Assembly (NCBI GenBank): GCA_029717555.1
Contig: JAMDHS010000125.1
Location: forward strand, 1-47,194
Source of the DNA: Peribolospora baueri
Taxonomy: Eukaryota > Basidiomycota > Peribolosporomycetes > Peribolosporales > Peribolosporaceae
DNA: 47,194 bases
Direction of reading: 5' to 3'
In this document: positions 22,913 through 34,024 of the stretch, one piece after another
How the letters are laid out: every line of letters begins with the position of its first letter
Position numbering within the stretch: position 1 is the first letter of the stretch
Notes under the pieces: model-generated
Database searches by the model: none
What the model was told of the DNA's origin: nothing
What the model saw: the letters and a program-made list of their open reading frames with translations, nothing else
Made by a program: the position numbers and the translations under genes

Positions 22913-23304
22913 GTGGGCGGGGCTTGTCGCCGATGATGTACAAGATCTTCACGTCGCCCGCGTCGGCTTCTCCGCCGCTCCTCTATCCGCGATTATCATA
23001 TCAGATCGCAACATGCGGAGATGAGCGGGTGATCGAGTCTCTCGGAGGAGCTCCCGCCGAATGGTTGCTCATGTGCCACGTGCGCTGATCCTGGGGCTCG
23101 CTGTGTGCGCATCGTCGGAGGGGCATTCACCGAACACGATCACTTCTAGCCACGACCGCACCCAAGGGCAGGGTGAAGGGGCCGTCGATGCTTTATAAAG
23201 CAAGCAGTCACTTGTCCGCTGCTCCCCTCGATTCACATTGTGCCCGCGGCCATTGCTAACCCTTCTCTTCCTCGACGCTGTCACAGCGCTAACCGGTTTC
23301 CGTC
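22913..23304. promoter_or_regulatory. Shared divergent promoter, Zn2Cys6 factor / SNG1-like
   Basis: The 392 bp lie between the two start codons. A TATAAA at 23194-23199 stands 106 bp before the SNG1-like ATG on the plus strand. An inverted CGG-N8-CCG lies at 23043-23056; such CGG triplet pairs are the usual targets of Zn2Cys6 dimers. A CACGTG E-box lies at 23077-23082. The arrangement suggests that the regulator could control its neighbour and itself, which is inference. Confidence 0.6.
23043..23056. promoter_or_regulatory. CGG-N8-CCG inverted repeat, candidate Zn2Cys6 site
   Basis: CGGAGGAGCTCCCG has inverted CGG triplets with an 8-base spacer, and the spacer core GGAGCTCC is itself a palindrome. 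It lies between the regulator gene and the SNG1-like gene. In GC-rich DNA such a match has a fair chance of arising at random. Confidence 0.4.
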
Positions 23305-25461
23305 ATGAATCGTACCGCGCTTATCTATGCGCGCATCGTCATCGGCGCCCTCGTCGCCACCATTCTCTGCGCTTGGGCCTTCCTCCCCATTGCGTACGGA
23401 GCCGTTTACCACTCCACCCATCTCGTCTCCCGGCTCCAAGGCTTGGTCATCAATCGCGACGCCCAAGGCGCCGTCGGCAGCGCCATCACCCAGGCTTTTC
23501 TCCGCTCGCCCTCTTCCTCTCCTCATCCCACGTTCATCCAAGGCTCGGCAAGCCTTGATGACGAGGCCATTCGTGGTCTCCTGGTCGACGAGAGCACCTG
23601 GGCCGTCGTCGAAATCGGACCCGCCGTTACACAGAGGCTTTTACAAGCTCAGCAGAGCGCCGACGCCTCGTGGAATCCCCGCCAAGCGGTCACCGTATGG
23701 GTCTCACAAGCGCGCAACTCAGCCGTCGTCGAAGATGTTCTTCTGAACTACGTGAGTCCTGCCTCCTCTTTGGCTTGTACGGTGGACTTTGCAAGCAGGA
23801 CCGCCCTTCTCAGCTGCCTCGGCTTGGGTCACTCTTTTGTCTTTGCAGATCGAGGCTGTCCTCGAAAACGTGCTACCCGCCCTTAACCAACAACTCTCCG
23901 TCTCCTATCTCCAATCCGCCACTTCTCAAAATGTCTCGGCTCTCCACCAGACACTCACCAAAGCCCCTCAGACCGTCGTCGGACCCCTGTCCTACAGTGT
24001 CAGCTATGTGACGACGTTTGATATTCCGGCGGTGCAGGTGACCGAGTTTGGTGAGCCGAGACTTCTGCAAGCGAAGTACGGCCCAGCGTGCATTATGGAG
24101 TTTCCCTGACGTCTTGGGACCTTCTTCCCGCTCCCATCCCTCTAGTCGGCCTTGTTATCCTCCTGATCTTTGCAGCAGCCCAAGTTGGTGCCGCTTACGG
24201 CGCCCGACTCCAGACTGGCCTGCTTGGTGCCGACGGCCAGGTTCCTCTCCGCGTCCTCATCTTCGTTCGCTTGGTACCTCACGTGGCGACTTCATTCGTC
24301 CTTGGTTGGGCGTTCAGTGGCATCAGCGCTGCTTTTGGGGTGAGCTCCTCTTCCGCGTTGAAAGGCGGTTGGCTCAATTGGATCGCCGGAATGCGGGCTA
24401 ACAAGATCAACTCGCCTGCTTGCCGCACAGGTCACTTTCACCGCTATGTACGTCAGAGCATGCGATTCCGCCACGGCTGAGCACGTTCCCCCCCTCTGAT
24501 ACCTCCACTCTCCCGTCGCATCAGCTACAAGGCCGGATTCGTACTCTACTTCCTCTGCGTCTGGCTCTCGCTCCTCGCAATTATATTGGCCATCGAAATG
24601 ATCATGATCATTCTCCCGGTAGCGTGAGTGCATCGCCTTGCATGGAATGGGAGAGCGATGAATTGCGCAGTGCTCCAAGCTAAGCTAACCTTCCATGTCA
24701 TTCTCGTCGCCGTTCCACAGGGCCGTCCCCTTCTTCATTGTGAGTTTCCCTGGGATGTCCTAGCTGGAATATTTTTTTTCTTACGGCACGACGTTCACTC
24801 TCGCACCGCTTCGCAGATCTTCTTCCTCATTGCCAATGTGAGCGCCCTCCTCGTTTTGCTTTTTGCACATATTCTCGGCCTTGTTTACGAATCGAATTGC
24901 TCACTCTGACTTTGAGTTTTCGTCCCTCTCTCTTAGGCTGCCGTTATCGCCCTCCCAATGGACCTGATGCCCCACTTCTACCGCTACGGTTACGGTGCGT
25001 CCCAATCGCTCGGCTCCATTCATCTATTTGCCACCGTCAATTAACCCAAGGGACCGTTCCGCTTTCATTTCAGCCATGATCTTTTACAACGGCGTTCGGA
25101 TCATCAATGCTCTCGTCTTCGGAACGGTGCGTCCGAGGACACGATACCGTTCGCGCTTCCCTCATCTCACACACTGACCGAGGGCCGGGCTCGTCGGACG
25201 TCCTTTCTCTCTTCGCCCGTTCGGGTTCGGGTTCCTTAGCGCAACCACTTGGCCGTCAATTTCGGCGTCCTCCTTGCCTGGGTGGCGCTCAGCTTCGTCC
25301 TCATCCCAATCGCTTCGTTCCTAACGTGGAGGAGGGCACAGAAGAAGGCCCCCGTGCTGGCCCAAAACCAGGCTGCGGGCGGGAAGCGCGACGAGGGGGA
25401 GTCTCATTCCGCCAGGGACGAGGAGCAGGCGCAGGTGTCGGAGCTGAAGCCGGGGGAGTGA
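23305..25461 (+). CDS. SNG1-like membrane protein (DUF3533 family)
   Basis: Ten exons give 458 aa: 23305-23751, 23849-24050, 24101-24339, 24431-24447, 24525-24623, 24721-24739, 24817-24837, 24937-24994, 25074-25126, 25240-25461. An N-terminal membrane segment (IYARIVIGALVATILCAWAF) is followed by a soluble loop of about 190 residues. Five or so hydrophobic segments then include LVGLVILLIFAAAQVGAAYG, FVLYFLCVWLSLLAIILAIE and FGVLLAWVALSFVLIPIASF, and a charged tail ends the protein. This is the layout of the fungal nitrosoguanidine-resistance (Sng1) family, thought to act in drug export or membrane lipid asymmetry. Exons of 17, 19 and 21 nt are unusual but keep frame and build the membrane helices. 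Intron 2 is only 50 nt and uses a GAG acceptor, so that joint is the least certain. Confidence 0.82.
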
Positions 25462-26347
25462 AGCGAATCGCGCCTTCTTACGGCCTGTGGTGGTCCTGTA
25501 GATGTCGTCAGCCGTTGCGTCTATACCTAAGCACCTCCTTGTGGCATGGCAGGGCGACGGATGCGCTGTGACGGACAAGACAGGCCCACTGGAGAACTGG
25601 GAGATGGTGACACGGGTGGACAGGCGGTAAGACGGTTGACTGAGAAGAGAACGAACATCGACATTATAGCCAGACCAACCAACGGTGGGAGAAAGCTCCA
25701 GCCAATAGTACGAGAATTGCCTCACTGGCCGGTAACAACAGGGCAAAGGTGACCTGGTTGTGGTTTGATCTTGTTTTCACCGTGGTAGTGAATCAAGGAC
25801 ATCGTTCCGAGCATATATGCCCATACCGCCCAGACCAGGTGTCCGGGCCGGTCCAACGTTGGAGTCCTGCTTCAGAATATCATCTCCACTGCCACCGGCG
25901 CCCGCCAACCCCCTTCCCCATCGCACTTGCTTCGCTCACTTGTCTCCTTTCGTCCATCTACTCCAGAAGAGGGACACCACCGATGCATGCCAGGATGCCA
26001 ACTCGTTTGTTATTTGCTTATTGTACGGATTGTACCGATCGATCGATTGGGTTGCTCACTGATACAGGGTCGGATCGGGTCGGCTTGGCGTGAAAAAAAA
26101 GGGAAAGAGCAGGTCAAGGAAAAGGGGAAGAGAATAAAAAAAAAAGAGCGGGACGAAGGCGTCTGTCCTAAATCAAGCAGAGGCCGCAGGTGAATGGGGG
26201 TAGAGGAAGAAGGGAGAAAGGGGATGGATGCGAAGGGCGGGAAGGCCGAGCATGCCGAACGAAAGGACGACGCCAAACCAAGTCTATGCTGCCAGTTACC
26301 CGCCCCTCCCCCCCATCCAACGCGAAGAGCCACACCATCGACACGGT
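25462..26347. other. Intergenic between convergent genes
   Basis: This is the shared 3' region of the SNG1-like gene (plus) and the RING gene (minus). No gene, tRNA or repeat array is visible. An A-rich patch at 26091-26147 may hold polyadenylation signals for either side. Confidence 0.6.
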
Positions 26348-29267
26348 CTATCGTCCGCGCCCGCCCTGCGTGAGCACGAGCGTCTTCTTCTTCTTGTTCT
26401 TCTTCTTTCCTCCACCACCGGCGGGATTCGGATTCCCACTCGCAGCTGAAGCCGAAGCCGATCCCGAACCCGAGCCGTTCTTCCCACTTCCTCTATTCCA
26501 TCCTCGTCCAGCACTACCTCCGCCGTCGCCGGCCCCGTCCGCGCCCCTCAACGTGAAATCCTCTTCCAGCTCCATCCATCTCTCGTCAAAGGTCTCCCAA
26601 TCCTCAGGATCCAGCCCGGGAGGATAAGCCCTCTCCTCCGTCCGAACAGGACGGGAAGAGTTGTGCAGTGCCGAGGCGAAAGTGCGCGGGGCGGGGGTGC
26701 CCCACACCGTTCGGGGACCAGGCAGGGCGGAGCGAGGGACGGGAATATCGACGCCTCGCGCAGAGCCATCGTCTTTCGCGCCTCCGCCACTGCCACCGGT
26801 GGAGGGGAGAGACGGATGATTGTCCATGGCTGAAGACGAAGAATTCGTCGGCGAAGACCCGGTCGCCGTCGCGGCGGACGACCAAGACCAGTCCTCGGGC
26901 GTAGTCGCGATGACGTCGGCGCGTCCCAAGTCAGGATAAGAATCCAAGCCCTGCGGTGGTGGCGGCTTGACATGGAAGCCGAGAGCACCCTTCTCTTTCT
27001 CCTCCGCCTTGTCCTTGGCCCTGTCCTCTCTCCTCGCCTTATTCCTCCTTCGATCCTTACGCTGTTTGAGCGCCTGCGCATAAGGACGCAGGCCTTCCTC
27101 GCCCACCACTGGGCTCAGATCCGTCTCCACGAAGACCAAGTCGCAACCGGTGGGGAGGTGAGAGAGGTACTTGCACCGCCGACGAAGCTCCTCATTCATC
27201 GTCCCTTCATCTATGCCTTCGACGTGTACGGAGATGGAGGTGGGGAAGGAGGAGTAGGAGCCAAAGTGGGAAAGGAGGATGCGAATGTCGAGCGGATGGA
27301 GGAAAATGTTCTGCCCCGAGTCGGACTGATAGAAGTAGTATGACGCGTCCGAAGGTGGCGGGGGGTTGACGTTGCGCTTCTGGCGAGGCAGACGCCCACC
27401 GTCGCCGGGGTCTGAACCGAGGGAACGTGAGACGCCGGTACCAGCCGACGTGGACAATGGCGTGTCGGTCGGTAGATGCGTCTCGCTCGCGCCGTCAACA
27501 GGAGAAGTGACCCGGGTGGGAGTGTTGGCGAAGCTGCCGAACGCGGAAGGGCCTTGAGAACGCAGAGCGAGGAACGCTTCTGGCGCTTCTTCCGCGTCTT
27601 CTTCACCGTCGCCCTCCTTCCCGGAGCCTTCAGATCCCACTGTCGCTTGTGCGCCCGGCTCTGTCGCTAGAATGCGCTCGGCCTGTAAACGAGCCTCCCT
27701 CTTGTCCCTGTTCCTCCTCCCGCCCCTCCTGCGTCCCGAAACCGGCATGGATCGCCTTCCATCTGCGATCCTCTCCTCTGCCTCGCGCAGCTCTCTCTGC
27801 GCCGTCTCCAAGCTCAGGACAACAGCGGGCGTTTCCAATTCCCGTCGCACCTTTTCTATCTGCTCGCCCACCTTCCTCTTCGCCTCGTCTAAAAAGGCAA
27901 GGCTCGGCTCGTTCGGTCCCGCGAGCTTCCTCAGCGTCTCGTCCTCCATGGCCAGCTCCCGGAGGTCTTGTTGAAGCTCCGATATGAGGTAGGCTGGCGT
28001 GGCCAACATGAACTTTGCGAAGCGGAAGACGTCTGGGAGGAAGTGCCAAGGTGCGGCGTGCGGCGGGACAAGGTCCGAAGGCCAAATTGGCGACCGGGGA
28101 AGCGCGAGCGTGGTGATTTGGGGGCGCTGGATCAGGCAGAAGCGTAGAACCTCGGACGATGGACCATCAACAGGAGAGCCTGGATCTGAGCCCCGTCGGT
28201 GAGAATCCGCGTCTCCACAATCAGAACCTCCCTCGCCCCCCGTCGAGCATCCCATGGCATCCTCCATGCTCTTCTCCTTTCGGTGAGCCGTTTCAGCAGC
28301 GGCGACAGAGTCCCACCACTTGACGGATTTGAGGTCGCGTGCATACACCGCATCCCAGCAGATCGGACACCTACGCCACTTTGCATTATCCTCAGCAAGT
28401 GCGAGGTAGCGCAGGATGCAAGGGTAGCAAAAGACGTGACCGCACTAAAGAGATGATCGCACGGTCATCGACCAAACTGCATGAGCGCCTGCTCGCCGCT
28501 TCATCGAACGCCAACTAGAGGCAAGCACATCTCTGTCCGCTCTCACCTTGGTCATCCTCGGTGCAGTAGGCTCACTGAGACAAATGGGACACGCCGTCAG
28601 GCTGTCCTCGCCCTTTGCTTGATCGAGCCCAGAAGTGGAAGCGGAGGAGAGAGCGGGTGAAGTGGAGACGATGACCTGAAGGACGTCGGGCCAGTGGAAA
28701 AAGATGTCCGGGTCGGCAAAGTAAGCGGTGTAGTCGCCCGTCGGCTTAACGAGGAAGCGATACTGGGCGTTGACGTATCCTGGCGAAGGTCCAATAGCAT
28801 GGAACAGTGAATGCGGGTTAGCTCTTCAGTCGTGGCCGGCGGGAGCCACAAGCGAAACCGGAAGAACTCACGCTCTTTGTTGAACGGTACACGGCCAGTG
28901 GAGCGCTTGGAGCGACGGTTGTAGGCAGGCGGTCTTGTTCTGGGCGGAAGGGTAAAGCTCAAGAGCTTGAGGTCAAGTCGCGATGCGACGGTCAGTCAAA
29001 CACCCTCACCGGTCCACGCCACGCCTATTTGCTTTGTGAGGACGATGACGAGGAAGCTCAGGAGGGTAAGCTGAGAAAGGACAGGAAGGGACCCACATGG
29101 TTGAGCGACTGCTGCTGACCCTTCCTCTTCTCCCGTCCCTGCCCCGCGCCATCGGCCCCAGCCTTGCTCCCATCCTTTCCCGCCCCACCGCCACCGCCTT
29201 CACCGCCACCGCCACCGCCTCTGCCGCCGCCACCGATGGTCGCCATAGCAGAACGAACAGCGGTCAT
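26348..29267 (-). CDS. RING finger protein, RNF10/Mag2 family
   Basis: Four exons (29267-29097, 28965-28872, 28779-28547, 28444-26348) give 864 aa. A Gly-rich N-terminus leads into NHLLSFTLPPR and KERYVNAQYRFLV, the conserved block that precedes the RING in RNF10 proteins. The C3HC4 RING spans about residues 150-195, with CPIC, KCGHVFC, YPC and a second CPIC as zinc ligands; the exon boundary falls right before CGHVFC. After the RING come a long charged region with predicted coiled coil (QQDLRELAMEDETLRKLAGP) and the DASYYFYQSDSGQNIFLHPL motif, which is also typical of the family. The end is Lys-rich. RNF10 and yeast Mag2 are linked to ubiquitylation of 40S ribosomal proteins in stalled initiation or translation stress; that role is inferred here. 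An alternative start Met is present at 29246. Confidence 0.88.
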
Positions 29268-29930
29268 CTAGTGCAATAGGTCGGGACGGTCGGCAAAGAG
29301 ACGTCCGACCGCGCTGATCCAGGCGGATCGACGTGAGTTCCGGACCAATTCAAAGCCGGCGGGATCGAACGGTGGACGGGTGGGCACGGGTCCCCTGCGG
29401 GCGTGCGAACGTTGTGCGTTGCAGCCGGAGACGGTGGAGAATACGGGTTCCCGCACCGAACGGTCTTTCGCCTCGCCCTCTGAAGTGCAAGAAAAAGAGG
29501 AAGGGGATCGAGAAAGCGGTGAGGGACCTCCTTGGAGAAGGAGGTGGTGGTCGTCGACGACGAGTCAGCCTGACGCGATGGCGAGTGGGCCAATTAAAGA
29601 AGTGCCGAGCGTCGATCGTCCCGTTTTCAAATGTCATTACCGACCATTTGTATTGGCAATTCCAAGCGCCCCACGTGCTCTCCTTCGAGGTGAACGTGCC
29701 GGTGGGGCGGTTTCGGATGATAGACGAGATAGCGATACCCGCTCGCCAGGCTTGCTTGGATCGTCGAGAAGCCCAAGCCCGGTCAAGGTGCTCTAACCGA
29801 TTTCAAATGATCTAGTACACTCCCAAGGTGCAGGCACGAAACGAAGTGGGCTGTGAAAAGGTAGAATGGACACGACACGGAGAGGAGAGACCAAGCCGGC
29901 GAGGGCGTCCCCTCCATACCTAGTGATCCG
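29268..29930. promoter_or_regulatory. RING gene upstream region, PFA4 3' flank
   Basis: No gene is supported in these 663 bp. Both flanking genes are on the minus strand, so the stretch holds the RING gene promoter and the PFA4 transcript end. No clear TATA box or named site is seen. Confidence 0.5.
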
Positions 29931-32900
29931 TCAGGAATTCCATTCCCAGTCCGACTCTTCCTCCTCCTCTTCAGACCCGACCGACCCCTCCCCTTCTCCA
30001 GGCACCCGACCCAACTCCTCGTCCCTTTCCGCGAACGTCCTTTCTTTTCCCTCATCATTGTTCTCCGCCTGAACGAGCCTCTCTCGAGAAGCCAAATGGC
30101 TCGACGAGGTCCCCGAGAAGGCACGGAGACTGCTGTTGGAGGTGGTCGGAGGATCGTAGGAGGCAGCGTGAGCGCGCCATACCTCGGACGGAAGCAGCGG
30201 TCTGATGCTGGTAGCTTCGGCTGGATTGGAGCTCGCAGAAGAGGGAACGGAGGCGGCGGCCGTGGCAGCGGCATCGTAAGGATCAAGACGATCGTGACCA
30301 ACGATAGGTGGCCACGGTGGAGATGGCGAAACAGCATATCCGTCCATGCCGATGGTCCAGTTGTTGGACCCGGCCGAAGCGCCGGCGGGACGGACTTCGT
30401 ACCCCTCCGAGCCTCTCCGGATGCGCACCTGAGAGTCCGGCGCCGGGCGCCACCAGTCGTCTGCGTCCACATCTCGCTGGCTTTCCTCATCGTCTATGAA
30501 GATGTTCTCATCGGTCCAACCCCACTCCCCCCGTTCCCTTCCCTCTCTCCGTTGTTGTTCTGCGTGGGCATACAAGGGCACACACCCGTCGGCTCCCGCT
30601 AGCGTGGCGCTGTTCTCCGACGACGCGTGCGACATGTCGTCATCCGTTGAGGAACGGGAGAAGCGCCGAGCGCGTCTCTCCTCCAAAGAATCGGACGAAT
30701 CCTCCTCGTCGTTCTCTCCCTGTGGTCGGTAGTCGGGGTGATAAGGCGGGAGATCGGACCTCCTTCCGGGCTTGCGCCTCGGTGGGTCGCTCTCTTCTCC
30801 GCTTGCGCCGTCTGCCTGCTCATCCCCGCGGGTTCCTCTTCTCCTCCTCCTCGCCATCCCTCCCTCATTCGGGTCGAACATGGAAGAGCTCGTCATCTTA
30901 GCCTGACCCCGAGCCTGGCGTTTCTCCGCCTGAAGACTGGCGTTCGAAGCCTTCAGACGCGGGTTAACGCCTTCTCCACCGTACGTCCAAGGGGAAGAGG
31001 GCAGCTGGAGCTTGTGCCTTCGTCGTTGGCCGCCTCCACCGCTCGCGGAAGGGTCGTAACGATATCGAGTGGTGGGATCGCGCGGCGGCCAGGTGTACTG
31101 GATGAAACGATCTGCAAAGAGAGAACACGCGTCGATGAGGCGAGAAGAGGGAAGAGACGAGAGGACGGAGAATAGAAGAGGACAAAAAGGCAGGGACGGG
31201 ACAAAGAATGATCATGTGAGCAACAGCACTGAAGAGTGGTAATGAGCAGAGTCGAAAGAGGGGAAAAGAGAAGAGGAGGGCCAGGAGTGAGCTCGCCCCT
31301 GAAATGGAAAAGGAGGCGAAGCAGGCGTGTGTGCGAAAAAATAAGACATTGCATGTCCTCACCTTTCACAGGACACGAGCCGGGCCTTTCACGTCGAGGC
31401 GGGCTTTCAAGGATGCACCCTTGCCACTCCCACAAGCAACAGAACTCCATTCCAATGGTGGCCCGCACCTACGCCATCTCCCCGACCTTCTCCACCTCCT
31501 CCCTCCAGCTGCGCTCCCTGCTTGCCGCCAATCCCGCCATCTCCGCCCACGCCGCCGAGGCCGAAGCTGAGGCGGATGCCCCACCCGCACCGTCGAAACC
31601 ATTGCCAGGGTGCAGTAAATTCGCCGTGGAGGACGAAGCTTCCGCGGCGGGCGGTTGGCCCCCATCAGGATGGTAGGGAGGATAGGGATGGGCAAATGGC
31701 TGCGGGTGTGCTAGGTAGGGATATCCCCCGGAGATGGGCTTGGACTTCAAAGGGATATACCTTCCCGGGTGCTTGGACGCACGGGCTTTGGAGCGATGGG
31801 AGCGAGCGGAACGGGAAGAGCGAATGGAGGAAGGAGAATGGGATGCAGGACGTTCCCACTCACCGTTGGAGTCGTTCACCGGGTAGGAAAGGCCATCCCC
31901 AGGTGTTGGGGCGGGTAATGGCCAGAGGATGGGTTTGGGTCCAAAGATAGAGACGAGGTTGCGATAAAGACCAAGGTGATACGGAAATTTTACCTAAGAC
32001 GGGTGGGGGTGTAAGGACAGAAGAAGGACGAGAGCGCAGGTGAGGAGGCAGATTATGAGGCAAAATGATCGCGCTAAAAACAGCGCCGACCCTTGCACCA
32101 TCCAATCGGCTCACCTCCCTGATCCTCCCTCTCCTGACGAGCGTGGCTACCTTGTCCTTCTCCCAACTTTCGATGGTCGTGGTATTGGTGGCGAGGAGGT
32201 AGAACTGGTAGATGCTAAAGATGCCCACGGTGAGAAGAGTGGGGATGCAGCCGACGTAGTTGAAGACGATCAGCAGCATCTCGCGCGTTGAAACGTCGCG
32301 CTGACAAGACGTAGAGAGTGAGAAATGGGGTAGGTAAGCCACTGCAAGAGGAAGCTGCCGGGCAGTAACTGAAGGGGCAAGACAGAAATTGCGCTTTTGC
32401 AGTTGGACACCTACCCAATACGGCGAAGGATTTGCGGCGTCGATGACCTACATTTCGAAAAAAAAAAAAATCGAATCCCTCACGTCAATATCTCCCCGTC
32501 CGGTTTGCCGTGCATAAATTCATCCCAAGAGATCGTGAAGCGTCCGCCGACTCACTCGACTGGTAACCATGCAAAACTGATAAACGCAAGCGATATCGAC
32601 GCAGATGAGGAAGCGCACGAAGTGGGCGTAGTTGTGGTGGCCCACGCAGTTATTGACCCAGGGGCAGTGGTGGTCCATCCTCAGGATACATCTGCGAGAG
32701 GGATGCAGGCAACGAGACTGGATGTCAAACATGTTCTTCACTTCGCTTTCCCTGATCTGCCGAGACGCGCTCACCTCTTGCAAGACTTGCAGTGATGCGC
32801 CCTCGGAGGTTTATACTCGTCGCACATCTTGCAGTATCTCGGCACGCCCGTCAACCTCTTCACCTCGGTACCCTCCGCCCACCTTCTGGACCCACGCGCA

Positions 32901-33323
32901 GCGCCTCCTTCGCTGCCCATCTCACCTCCGACGGGGATGGTTGGGGGGGTCCATCCAGGAGGAACGCCTCCGGGGTCTGTGACGACGACGAGGAAGTAAT
33001 TGCGAAAGAGAAAGTAAATGATGAGGTTGAAGGGCGCAAGCAGAAAAAAAAGAGAGAGGCGGGGGCGGGTGTGGGCGAGCGAGGAGGGAGGGGTGAGGTA
33101 CCAGGGGCCGATGATAAAGAGCTGGGGCGTGAAGGCTAGGAAGGAGATGAGCAGGGTCACGAAGGTCACCCTGTCGACCGGGAGAGAGAAGTAGAGCATC
33201 AGCTGTGTGCAACTTGCTCGCTCCTTCATCTTCCGCTTTCGTTCAACTCTCTTCCGAAGCCATCAAGCATACTCACCATGCCTTGCCTGCAATGTCCCGG
33301 GTCTTCCGCGGCCGGACCACCAT
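29931..33323 (-). CDS. PFA4: DHHC palmitoyltransferase, Pfa4 type
   Basis: Eight exons are modelled: 33323-33277, 33170-32775, 32691-32556, 32447-32415, 32300-32115, 31993-31864, 31419-31363, 31111-29931 (721 aa). The Cys-rich domain reads PRYCKMCDEYKPPRAHHCKSC, then DHHC at residues 154-157, with PWVNNCVGHHNYAHF. Four membrane segments flank it in pairs. NTTTIESWE matches the TTxE motif after the last segment. An FIQYTWPPRDPTTRYRYDPS block and a 390-residue acidic, Ser-rich tail follow. The enzyme autoacylates on the DHHC Cys and passes palmitate to target Cys at the ER; Pfa4 in yeast acts on chitin synthase Chs3. The joint between 31864 and 31419 is weak: the frame stays open there to a stop at 31469, so a longer exon or an alternative end is possible. 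The other joints fit well. Confidence 0.85.
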
Positions 33324-34024
33324 GGCTGGGTGCTGGGAACAGGAAGAAAGCCCTATCCTAGCTTCCGATGGCCCCTAGGACGAAAATAAGAGAGACTCTT
33401 CCGATGCCGTCGTCGTCGCCGTCGCCGTCGCCGTTGTCGTCGTCCTGGTTCTTCTGTCCTCAGCGCGTTGCTCCCAACCACGACATTCGAGGAACGTCCG
33501 AAGGTGGGGGCGTACAAGCGAGGTTGCACGTGACGAGGGCCTTTTTCGCCTATCCCCGTTCGACAAGGAACAGGGCGATTTTGGTTCGGCGATGGTCATG
33601 CTATCGCAACGATCATTATTTAAAAATAGATGAGTGGGACACCATAGGACATGTTGGTGGGGACGTCGATCACATTCATTTAGTCTAGACGTTGTGATCC
33701 AAACATCGTGAACGGCTTCGGGAGACAAGACGTAACGGTACGATAGAAAGCGAGGGGAGAGCTCCTCGCCCAGTGGAAGGTGCTGGTAGGGGCGAGAAGG
33801 CGCGAGCGGGACCTAGAGGGGCGGAGAAGCACGGAGACGCGCGGAGAAGACTGGAATGATCGGAGCGACGTAATTAGCTTCTCAGCTTCTCACTCAGCGC
33901 GAAGGCTCGTGGATTATATCATCTCATATGTTCGACCCCTCGGCTGCCCTCGTCGCCATAAGCACCGCCGGTCGTCTTGACCACCTCGGCCACCTCATCT
34001 ACCCACCTATCACTCTTCCATCCC
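33324..34024. promoter_or_regulatory. Divergent promoter PFA4 / HSP104
   Basis: The 701 bp between the two starts hold three AGGGG stress-response elements in the HSP104 sense direction, at 33753-33757, 33788-33792 and 33817-33821. A TATATC-like box stands at about 33914. AGGGG (STRE) is the site for Msn2/4-type factors in yeasts; use of it in basidiomycetes is less settled. No clean array of alternating GAA/TTC heat-shock elements is seen. Confidence 0.5.

Noticed and set aside
22498-23088. Plus-strand frames opposite the zinc-cluster exons
   Set aside because: The minus strand carries the complete Zn2Cys6 motif with matching splice sites, so these are shadows.
33841-33910. Possible heat-shock element array before HSP104 (TTC and GAA triplets)
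   Set aside because: The triplets do not keep the 5-base spacing required of heat-shock elements.
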